Positions 27,978 to 35,417 of a stretch of 40,709 nucleotides of DNA are shown here, in pieces. The DNA is from Photobacterium proteolyticum. GTDB lineage: Bacteria; Pseudomonadota; Gammaproteobacteria; Enterobacterales; Vibrionaceae. Made by a program: the position numbers and the translations under genes. The stretch is taken from the NCBI RefSeq assembly GCF_001939735.1, contig NZ_MJIL01000075.1, forward strand, positions 182,930 through 223,638, written 5' to 3'. Positions within the stretch are counted from its first letter, which is position 1; every line of letters starts with the position of its first letter. Under the pieces are notes generated by a model, which was not told the DNA's origin, made no database searches, and worked only from the letters and a program-made list of their open reading frames with translations.

Positions 27978-28969
27978 TGTTTTTCCGACGTCAGTTTGAT
28001 CGCTTCCGGTGGATATACCCCCTTCAGAAACTTAAACAAGTCACTCTCGGTGGACAATACCAACGTGGTATTTTCTGCCATGATCGACCGGTAAGCCTGC
28101 ATTGTCCGCGTAAATTCATACAAACTCACCGCCTGTGGATTTTGGTTGTATGCCAGAGCATATATCTCTGCGGCCTTGGCATCGGCCAAGCCCCGGATCT
28201 CTTCCACCTGACGATAGGCTTCGGATTGGATCTTGTTTAAATCACGAACACGATTACCTCGGATTCTGGCTGCCTCCCCATATCCTTCAGACAAAAATCG
28301 TTCAGCAATTTGACGTCGCTCACTGATCATACGGTCATAAATTTTGGGTCTTACACTTGCATTGTAGTTAATGCGCTTAAAGCGGATATCCAATAACTCA
28401 ATACCAAAGACACGTACTTTCTCTGCCGCGGCGATAAATATTTCCTCCTCGACCACCTGACGTCCTTTTTTGATCGGCACCAAATTCCCCAGTGTTAAGT
28501 CGCGTACGGCCTCAATGAGAAGAGCATCACGTAAAGGCTGTCGATCTTTGGTGGTACGGATAATTTCAATCAACTCATGTTTTGCCACCGCGTTGCGGGT
28601 TTCACTGCCCAGAATGTCATCCAACCGAGACTGAGCACTGCGCTCATCACGCAAGCGGAGAAAATACTGTAAGGGATCCGTTATCCGCCAGCGCGCAAAC
28701 AAGTCGACCGATATATACAGCTTATCTTTTGTCGGCATATCTGAAGGTTCACCATCCCACTCCAGTACACGCTTATCGATCGCATTGACATCTTGTATAA
28801 AGGGCATTTTTACATTGAGTCCCGCTTCCGTTATCGGTTCACCCACCGGTTTACCAAACTGGGTAATAATGACTTGTTCGACCTCACTCACCGTATAAAG
28901 CGTCCCTTTCACAGCTAGCGCAATGATAACGAGAATAATAAGAGCAATCACTGGTCTGGCTTTTTTCAT
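27974..28969 (-). CDS. hflC: Protease modulator HflC
   Basis: A 331-residue SPFH/Band 7 protein anchored by one N-terminal membrane segment (PVIALIILVIIALAVKG, about residues 5-21). The Band 7 domain begins TLYTVSEVEQVIITQFGKPV and ends in the helical region LSEGYGEAARIRGNRVRDLNKI. HflC pairs with HflK on the periplasmic side of the inner membrane, where the HflKC cage encloses and restrains the FtsH protease. Its start overlaps the hflK stop by 4 bp (ATGA), and its stop overlaps the nhaA start. No ftsH is in the cargo, so it would act on the host's FtsH. Confidence 0.92.
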   Translation of the reverse strand: MKKARPVIALIILVIIALAVKGTLYTVSEVEQVIITQFGKPVGEPITEAGLNVKMPFIQDVNAIDKRVLEWDGEPSDMPTKDKLYISVDLFARWRITDPLQYFLRLRDERSAQSRLDDILGSETRNAVAKHELIEIIRTTKDRQPLRDALLIEAVRDLTLGNLVPIKKGRQVVEEEIFIAAAEKVRVFGIELLDIRFKRINYNASVRPKIYDRMISERRQIAERFLSEGYGEAARIRGNRVRDLNKIQSEAYRQVEEIRGLADAKAAEIYALAYNQNPQAVSLYEFTRTMQAYRSIMAENTTLVLSTESDLFKFLKGVYPPEAIKLTSEKQ

Positions 28970-30039
28970 GGCTGCTCGCCTTGTTTTCCTGGCTCTGCCT
29001 TAAGATCTAGAAAGGGTAAGATGCCGTGGGTTTGTTCATCAATAATAATTTTTGAATGAATCGCAGGCAAAATGGCCTGCATGGTTTCAATATATATTCG
29101 CCGGCGTGTCACTTCTGGCGCTTTGCTGTACTGAATCAGCAAGGCATTGAACCGGGATGCATCACCTTCTGCTTCATTAATTCTTTTCAACCGGTAACCA
29201 TCCGCTTCACGAATCCGCTGATCTTTCTCCCCTTCCGCCAGCGGGATCACTTTGTTGTAATCTCTGCGTGCCTCGTTAATGAGCTTTTCTTTTTCTTGCT
29301 GGGCCTGATTGACTTCATTAAACGATTCCTGGACGGGTCTAGGCGGATTAATATTTTTCAGCTGGACCTGATCAATGTTGATCCCCATGGCATATTTGGT
29401 GGCAAGTATCTGCATTTTAACCAATGCCTCTGATTCAATTTCCTGCCGGCCAATTGTAATGACTTCATCAACGGTACGATCGCCGACGACTTCCCTCATT
29501 ACGGACTCTGAGACATCGCGAAGAGTGGCACTTGGTGAGCGGACTTCGAACAAAAATTTAATTGGTTCGGAAATACGATACTGAACTACCCATTCGACCA
29601 ACGCGGCATTTAAATCACCGGTGACCATCTGCGTTTCCAACTCACCATCATGCTCAGAAGAACGTTGGTATGGATCATTCGCCCCCGGCGTAGCGAAGCC
29701 AAATTCTTGCTTTAACTGACGCTTTACCGGAACAACCGTCGCAATATCGATGCCGAACGGTAGTTTGAAATGTAAACCCGGCTGTATTTCTAAATGAAAC
29801 TTGCCAAATCGCTGCACCACAGCGACGGAATCGCTGGGAACGGTATAGACGGCCTGCCAAAAACTCACCGCTGCGATGACAAACAATGCTACCCCAGCAA
29901 CGCTTCTCAGATCGTTATAGGGAAGAAACCGTTTCATCGTTATCGCGCGTTTTTTAATACTCTCGCCCACGCTGGCCGGAGGGAGTTCTCCATGCCCTAA
30001 AGGGTCTTCAGGTGGGGGATTATGATTAGATGATGACAT
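28966..30039 (-). CDS. hflK: FtsH protease modulator HflK
   Basis: A 357-residue SPFH/Band 7 protein. A Pro/Gly-rich cytoplasmic N-terminus (NHNPPPEDPLGHGELPP) precedes one membrane segment near 50-68 (VAGVALFVIAAVSFWQ). The Band 7 domain starts VYTVPSDSVAVVQRFGKF. A long helix (QEKEKLINEARRDYNKV) and a C-terminal tail follow. It partners the overlapping hflC gene. The 154-bp gap upstream to nhaA copy 2 could hold a promoter. It is a second, mobile hflKC pair, since the housekeeping pair normally sits by hfq-hflX. Confidence 0.92.
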   Translation of the reverse strand: MSSSNHNPPPEDPLGHGELPPASVGESIKKRAITMKRFLPYNDLRSVAGVALFVIAAVSFWQAVYTVPSDSVAVVQRFGKFHLEIQPGLHFKLPFGIDIATVVPVKRQLKQEFGFATPGANDPYQRSSEHDGELETQMVTGDLNAALVEWVVQYRISEPIKFLFEVRSPSATLRDVSESVMREVVGDRTVDEVITIGRQEIESEALVKMQILATKYAMGINIDQVQLKNINPPRPVQESFNEVNQAQQEKEKLINEARRDYNKVIPLAEGEKDQRIREADGYRLKRINEAEGDASRFNALLIQYSKAPEVTRRRIYIETMQAILPAIHSKIIIDEQTHGILPFLDLKAEPGKQGEQP

Positions 30040-30193
30040 GAACGTTGCCTTAGGTTTTTGGCAAAAAACGATATTATTAGTAAAGATTGGTTCGCTTTGG
30101 ATGATCTTTCAAGCGGGCTGGTGAAATAAAGATAGAACACAGTAAGTCCCAATCAACTTCCCATCAAGCGTAATTAGTTTCAATGTATAACCA

Positions 30194-31546
30194 TTACAAT
30201 TCATTTGAATTTTTTGGGTACTTGCCTTTATGCGACCATCTGGACAATATTAAAATACCCGCCATGGAAGAAAATACAGACGCTGACAATATACCCAATT
30301 TTGCGTCATCAATTAGGTCGGAACTGAAAGCCAAATTGGCAATGAACAGTGCCATCGTAAAGCCAGTACCAGCCAAAAGGCTACCTCCAGCCAGTAACTT
30401 CCAGTTAAGATCTAACGGAAGTATCGCTATTCCCGTCCGTACAGCCAGCCAACTGAATCCAAATACTCCCAGCGGCTTGCCCAGCGCAAATCCCATAAAA
30501 ACTGCTATAGTGACGGGGTTACCAAAGTCAGACGAAGATACCTGAATTCCGGCATTAGCAAATGCAAATAATGGCAAAATGACGAACCCAACCCATGGAT
30601 GAAGCACCATGACCAGCCTTTCAACCGGAGACAGCGTTCCATGTGCCGCAGCCTCTGCCATTTGCAATGCTTTCCGTCCTAAGGTATCCGATTCCCAATG
30701 TTCATCGAGCGGATACGCGACAACGTTAGCTAAAATGGCATGTAATCGTTCGCCACTTACCCACTTTTCCGTCGGTGTCATTAAACCTAGTATGACACCA
30801 GTAACTGTTGCATGTATCCCCGACGCATCCACCAAAATCCACAGCCCCCCGCCGGCTAAAGAATAAATAGCAACGTTACGAATACCAAGCAGGCCCATTC
30901 CGCGAATAATGACAATACCAGCAACAGCTAAGACAAGTACTTCCCATCGGAGGCTATTGCCATAGCTTATGGCGACCACCAGCACAGCGCCGATATCGTC
31001 CACAATCGACATCGACAGCATAAATATGCGCAAACTATGGGGAATACGTGTCCCTAATAACCCTAAACAACCGATGACAAAAGCAGTATCAGTCGCCATC
31101 ACTGTACCCCAGCCATTCTCGCCGGGTTGATCCGACTGCAACATGAGATACAGAGCAGCAGGCACGAGCATACCGCCGAAAGCGGCTATGATAGACAATG
31201 CAGCAATGCGCGGGTGTTTCAACTCCCCCAGAACAAGCTCCCGCTTGAGTTCCAAAGCCACAAGAAAAAAGAACAGAGTCATTAAAGCATCGTTTATCCA
31301 TTCACGAAGTGAACGGACGAATATTAACGAGCCGACATTAATACCCATCGGCGTTTCCCAAACCGCAAGGAAAGCATCCCCCCACATTGAGTGGGACAAA
31401 ACCAGTGCGATAACAGTAAACAACAGAAGAACCAGGCTCGCTGAAGCTTGAATATGCAAAAAACGTTTAATCGGCTTGGTAAATTTATCAATCAAGTCCT
31501 GCGGAAGCTGAGGGATTTCTGTTTTATTTTGATGACCATTTTCCAT
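30194..31546 (-). CDS. nhaA: Na+/H+ antiporter NhaA (copy 2)
   Basis: A 450-residue membrane antiporter of the same subfamily as copy 1, sharing the layout VMATDTAFVIGCL, SIVDDIGAVLVVA and VLHPWVGFVILPLFAFANAGI, but with many substitutions elsewhere. The N-terminal extension (KTEIPQLPQDLIDKFTKPIK) is also shared with copy 1. The ribosome-binding site is weak. It lies upstream of hflK with a 154-bp gap and follows the GNAT-nitrilase gene by 93 bp. Two non-identical antiporters in one cargo suggest different pH or ion ranges, which is inference. Confidence 0.92.
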   Translation of the reverse strand: MENGHQNKTEIPQLPQDLIDKFTKPIKRFLHIQASASLVLLLFTVIALVLSHSMWGDAFLAVWETPMGINVGSLIFVRSLREWINDALMTLFFFLVALELKRELVLGELKHPRIAALSIIAAFGGMLVPAALYLMLQSDQPGENGWGTVMATDTAFVIGCLGLLGTRIPHSLRIFMLSMSIVDDIGAVLVVAISYGNSLRWEVLVLAVAGIVIIRGMGLLGIRNVAIYSLAGGGLWILVDASGIHATVTGVILGLMTPTEKWVSGERLHAILANVVAYPLDEHWESDTLGRKALQMAEAAAHGTLSPVERLVMVLHPWVGFVILPLFAFANAGIQVSSSDFGNPVTIAVFMGFALGKPLGVFGFSWLAVRTGIAILPLDLNWKLLAGGSLLAGTGFTMALFIANLAFSSDLIDDAKLGILSASVFSSMAGILILSRWSHKGKYPKNSNEL

Positions 31547-31639
31547 GCTGACTTCTACCGTCTAGCTCACCAACTTATGATTAAAGTGATCTGTGAAATA
31601 ACCTATCAAGGCGGATAGACAAAGCTAATGCAGTAAATC

Positions 31640-33175
31640 TTATTTTTGTTTAGAGAGGGTGAAGCCGCCGTAGAGATCGAGCCGGCGGTGGCGCAGGTTA
31701 GTTACGGAACCCTCTGTATTGAGGTATTTGAGTTTGTCGAGTTCGACATCGGCAAATATAATCATTTCGGTGTTTGGGCTAGCCTCGGTGATTGTTGCAT
31801 CGTGGGGGAAATAAATGTCGGACGGAGAAAATACGGCTGACTGCGCATACTGTATGTCGACATTATTAACCCTTGGTAAGTTGCCAACACTACCCCCTAT
31901 CGCAACGTAGCATTCGTTTTCGATTGCTCTTGCCTGTGCACATAGCCTGACTCGCAAGTAACCATTTTTGGTGTCCGTCCAGAAAGGCACGAACATGATT
32001 TGCACGCCTTGTTCTGACAGCATTCGTCCCAGCTCAGGAAATTCTGCATCGTAGCAGATTAGGATGCCGATCCGCCCTGCGTCTGTCTCAAATACCTTCA
32101 CCTTGTCGCCACCATCAATGACCCAGTCTCGCTGTTCATGGGGAGTAATATGGATTTTATACTGTTCGTCTATGCAACCATCGCGGTGTAGCAAGTAAGC
32201 AATATTATACAACCGGCCGTCTTTCATTACAGGCATGCTCCCTGAGATAATATTTATATTGTACGTGACCGCCAACTGCGAAAAACGTTGCTTAATTTCT
32301 TCGCTAAACCCGCTCAAAAGCCGGATGGCCTCTACCGAACTTTGCTCTGGCCACAGTCCCATCAGTGGTGCATTGAAAAATTCAGGGAAAAGAGCAAAGT
32401 CAGATTGATAGCCAGAAAGAGACGATACAAAGAACTCAGCCTGGTCAATCAAATCGTCCACTGAGACCATCATCCGCATTTGCCACTGGACAATACCTAG
32501 GCGCACCATCGTTTTCTCAGAATCAAGGATTGACGGAGCAACTTCATCATAGAAAACATTATCCCACTCCAGCAAGGTGGCATAACCGCAAGATTTAGTA
32601 TCTTCTGGCAGGTAATGCTTCATCAATCGCTTAACATCAAAATCATTAGACTGCTGGAAAGACAGGATAGGGTCATGGAGTTCCTTTCTCTTGACCTTCT
32701 CAATATATTCGAGGACAGAGAGATGGTCGGCAACTTTATGGTAGCCAGGTATCCGCCCCCCGGCTAATATTGCTTTCAAGTTAGTGTTTCGGCAGAGTTC
32801 CTTACGAGCATCATAGAGACGCCGGCCGAGGCGAAGTCCTCGGTAATCCGGGTGTACAAACACATCCAGCCCGTATAAAGCATCACCATTGGCTTGGTGC
32901 TGAATCACATTTTGCTCATTGATAATATCGGTGTAGGTATGGTTGAGTGAAAAGCGATTGTAATCAACCTTGATGGTTAGAGCTGCTCCCACGATTTTGC
33001 CACTATCTTCGATACAGATCTGGCCGTCGGGAAATTGATGGATCAAATCCATAATCGTCATTCGCGGCCACGCCCCCCCGACATCCTCAAATACCAAGTT
33101 CATCAAGGCGGCCAGTTCATCATAATCACCTGGTTCAATAGTACGAAGGTTTAACAAGGGAGTATTGGTATCCAT
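31640..33175 (-). CDS. GNAT acetyltransferase / nitrilase-fold hydrolase fusion
   Basis: A 511-residue two-domain protein. Residues 1-200 form a GNAT acetyltransferase (VFVHPDYRGLRLGRRLYDAR, the acetyl-CoA loop). Residues about 225-510 form a carbon-nitrogen hydrolase with the Glu-Lys-Cys triad: E in ALFPEFFNAPLMG, K in DEQYKIHITPHEQ and C in GILICYDAEFPELGR. Such fusions occur widely and are often annotated as amidohydrolases with N-acetyltransferase; the substrate is unknown. It is the first gene of the leftward cluster. ATG at 33175 is chosen; a GTG two codons earlier is possible. A promoter should lie in the 624-bp gap to the right. Confidence 0.88.
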   Translation of the reverse strand: MDTNTPLLNLRTIEPGDYDELAALMNLVFEDVGGAWPRMTIMDLIHQFPDGQICIEDSGKIVGAALTIKVDYNRFSLNHTYTDIINEQNVIQHQANGDALYGLDVFVHPDYRGLRLGRRLYDARKELCRNTNLKAILAGGRIPGYHKVADHLSVLEYIEKVKRKELHDPILSFQQSNDFDVKRLMKHYLPEDTKSCGYATLLEWDNVFYDEVAPSILDSEKTMVRLGIVQWQMRMMVSVDDLIDQAEFFVSSLSGYQSDFALFPEFFNAPLMGLWPEQSSVEAIRLLSGFSEEIKQRFSQLAVTYNINIISGSMPVMKDGRLYNIAYLLHRDGCIDEQYKIHITPHEQRDWVIDGGDKVKVFETDAGRIGILICYDAEFPELGRMLSEQGVQIMFVPFWTDTKNGYLRVRLCAQARAIENECYVAIGGSVGNLPRVNNVDIQYAQSAVFSPSDIYFPHDATITEASPNTEMIIFADVELDKLKYLNTEGSVTNLRHRRLDLYGGFTLSKQK

Positions 33176-33799
33176 TCTCACTATCTCAGTGTTTATCGGG
33201 AGACTATTCAGCCAGTAAGTATTGTTACCGAATACCTACTGGCTTGGGCGAACGCATGAAGAATGAAGTTTTACAGATAATCAATATGTTACGCAATTAG
33301 GCCTGTTCTACAGCTAGACTGTAATAGCTTGATTTGACAATGCTTTGTGATTTTCATGCGTTTGCCCTAACCTACTGGCTGAATCAAACATCCCGCATCG
33401 CTCAATATATATATTATGTATCAAAGAATTGGGTACGGGCATTTAATTGTTCTGAATCTCTAACGTTGACAAGAAAAATGCTATGTTCAGTCGCCATAAT
33501 ACTTCTTGTTATGGAAAGTCTATATGAACAAGATATAGGTGAGGCAAGACAATATTCACCCTCTTGATTTTCAATTAAATCTGCTTGAAACTGCTTTACT
33601 CAGTTTACGACTTGTTATTCAATCTGGATTAGCACATCAACCGCGTCGCTGATACTCACCCAGTCTCACATAATCCCAATAGTGCCCCAAGCAAATTGGG
33701 ATATACAAGATGCTTCTCGGGCACAGATAGGTTCAGCATTGTTCATTTTTCCACACTTTGATAGTAAATTATTCTATGGATTAACAAAAGTGCAGCGAA
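33176..33799. other. Long intergenic region upstream of the stress cluster
   Basis: AT-rich, with no gene I can support. It should contain the promoter of the leftward cluster. One inverted repeat is clear: ATCCCAAT at 33673-33680 and ATTGGGAT at 33695-33702, with a 14-base spacer, fitting an operator or a weak terminator of the gene at 33800. A 77-codon frame on the plus strand (33334-33567) has no family or ribosome-binding support. Confidence 0.45.
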
Positions 33800-34060
33800 T
33801 TATACTTCGACATGTTCACTCCATATTTGCCTAATAATTAAATTCTTCCTTTTATGTTCATAGCCCACAGCACAACAACATCTCTGCCCTTGATAGATCC
33901 CTTTGACGACAAGATTACGAGAACCTTTACTGCCTCCACCTAAGTCGTAAACTTTCAAATTTCCTTCAAAGCCTGCTTTTTTCAATTGCTCTGTAATTCT
34001 CTCTTGCTCTTCATTTTTGATTACATGACTAAGCATATAAAAAACAACTATATTTTTCAT
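33800..34060 (-). CDS. Small hypothetical protein with Cys triplet
   Basis: An 86-residue protein in AT-rich sequence. It begins MKNIVVFYMLSHVIKNEEQ, has a glycine-serine turn (LGGGSKGSRN) and an unusual CCC (QGQRCCCAVGY), and ends IRQIWSEHVEV. AGGGGA 3 bases before the ATG at 34060 supports this start over an earlier one. It lies between the stress cluster and the hns remnant. No family is recognised; the compact alpha-beta pattern would also fit a small toxin or a regulatory accessory protein. Confidence 0.5.
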   Translation of the reverse strand: MKNIVVFYMLSHVIKNEEQERITEQLKKAGFEGNLKVYDLGGGSKGSRNLVVKGIYQGQRCCCAVGYEHKRKNLIIRQIWSEHVEV

Positions 34061-34161
34061 TATTCCCCTATATGTAACCATACTTGGTAACATTATCCGC
34101 TATATAGCTATAATTTTAGGTTCTTTTTAAGCAATAAACCCTATAAATTAAAAAAATGACA

Positions 34162-34430
34162 CCATTAAGGTTTAATCAGTACGTTATGATCATGTTTTAT
34201 CTTTTCAATTCTCATCGATGAACTTATATTTTACTGGGCGGGATACGCTAGGTTTCTTGGGTGCTTTTCTCGGTCATAGCTAAAAGTTCTTCTGTGTGAA
34301 TACCGTCAGACAAAAGCATTTTACGATATGCTTCTGATCTTTCTTCTTGTTGCTACTCCATTGTCATCGATTTACGTGAAAAAGCTCGTAAACTGCGAAT
34401 GTTCATTAATAGTTCTATAACGGCTACCAT
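34162..34430 (-). pseudogene. hns-like gene remnant
   Basis: From ATG 34430 the reading VIELLMNIRSLRAFSRK followed by MTME matches the H-NS oligomerisation domain (LLNIRSLRAFARELTLE in Vibrio). A TAG follows and a short part is missing. Then QQEERSEAYRKMLLSDGIH and TEELL match the H-NS linker (GIDPEELL). After a frameshift RPVKYKFIDEN matches the start of the DNA-binding domain (RPAKYSYTDENG), and the decayed ACATGATCATAACGTACT is recognisable as the remains of TWTGQGRT. The gene is dead by at least one stop, one frameshift and a deletion. A xenogeneic silencer on the transposon may once have controlled the cargo. Confidence 0.7.
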
Positions 34431-34860
34431 GAACAAATGACCTCCACTGGCAGCCCCTTTACTGTATCAAGCTAATTAAAAAGAGAACCGAAAATGTATC
34501 GCAAATCAGCATTAACAGCCTGTGAATGAGTTTTAGCACTAACTGATAATGGGGCACAAATGAGCCAGCAAAGATCTCGCTGACACATCCACGTCAGCTC
34601 ACCGGGTTCCCTGGAGTTAGCCTTTCTTGTTGTTGTTCCTTCATGTAGCAATGAGCTCTCGAAAACTTCAACTGCTAACCACACAACAAACCACCTACTA
34701 ATGGGATCTCTTCACAACAACCGTTCCGAATAAGGTATACCCTAGATTGACGTCAGGCCGGTTACGGTAAAGATGTCTAAATAGGGTTGTTATTCATAAA
34801 TATTGACACAAGGCAATGGATATCTAAGACCCTATCCTGACATTTAATGGGGGAAAAGCA
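34431..34860. other. Region between hns remnant and tnpR
   Basis: The left part (34431-34730) has no gene I can support; a 70-codon frame on the minus strand (34472-34684) has no recognisable family. The right part holds the res-like site annotated separately. Confidence 0.4.
34739..34843. other. Resolution (res) site, candidate
   Basis: ATGTCTAAATAGGGT (34773-34787) and ACCCTATCCTGACAT (34829-34843) are inverted copies of one 15-mer with 3 mismatches, centres 56 bp apart. A third, weaker copy (ACCCTAGATTGACGT) is at 34739-34753. Several related binding sites in about 105 bp, ending 17 bp before tnpR, fit a Tn3 res site where TnpR resolves cointegrates and represses tnpR and tnpA. Confidence 0.6.
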
Positions 34861-35415
34861 GTGAAAGGACAGAGAATTGGATATATCCGGGTAAGCTCAT
34901 TTGACCAGAACCCAGACCGTCAGCTTGACGGTATTGCCACAGACAGAACTTTTATCGACAAGGCATCGGGAAAGAGTATCGACAGGCCGCAACTTGAAGA
35001 AATGCTCAGGTTTGCGCGAGAAGGCGATATCATTATCGTCCATAGCATGGATCGCCTCGCCAGAAATCTCGATGACCTCCGTACTCTCGTGAGAAACCTG
35101 ACATCGAAAGGAATCGATATCCAATTTTGCAAAGAGCAGCTTACGTTCACCAATAATGACTCCCCTATGTCCCAGCTTCTGCTCTCGGTGATGGGGGCGT
35201 TTGCGGAATTTGAACGCGCCCTTCTCAAAGAACGGCAGAGGGAGGGGATAGAGATAGCCAAAAGGCAGGGAAAGTACCGAGGCAGAAAGCGGGCACTGGA
35301 TGAGGCTCAGATTACAGATATCAAAAAAAGGGCAAATGCCGGTGAAGTTAAATCCAGCCTGGCGAAAGAATACGGTATCAGCCGGGAAACTCTCTACAGT
35401 TACTTGAGGAAATAA
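34861..35415 (+). CDS. tnpR: Tn3 resolvase TnpR, serine recombinase
   Basis: A 184-residue site-specific recombinase. The catalytic domain begins RIGYIRVSSFDQN with nucleophile S12. It has HSMDRLARN (conserved arginine) near 62-70, FAEFERALLKERQREG near 120-135, and a C-terminal HTH (SSLAKEYGISRETLYSYL). It resolves cointegrates formed by TnpA at the res site just upstream. It starts at GTG 34861 after GGGGGA. The tnpA start lies 2 bases after its stop, so they are one operon. Confidence 0.93.
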   Translation: MKGQRIGYIRVSSFDQNPDRQLDGIATDRTFIDKASGKSIDRPQLEEMLRFAREGDIIIVHSMDRLARNLDDLRTLVRNLTSKGIDIQFCKEQLTFTNNDSPMSQLLLSVMGAFAEFERALLKERQREGIEIAKRQGKYRGRKRALDEAQITDIKKRANAGEVKSSLAKEYGISRETLYSYLRK

Positions 35416-35417
35416 GG

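Noticed and set aside
33334..33567. A 77-codon open frame on the plus strand upstream of the stress cluster
   Set aside because: No ribosome-binding site, no family resemblance and irregular composition; it is likely chance in AT-rich sequence.
34472..34684. A 70-codon frame on the minus strand upstream of tnpR
   Set aside because: No recognisable domain and no good start signal; the Trp/Cys-rich composition is typical of a non-coding frame.
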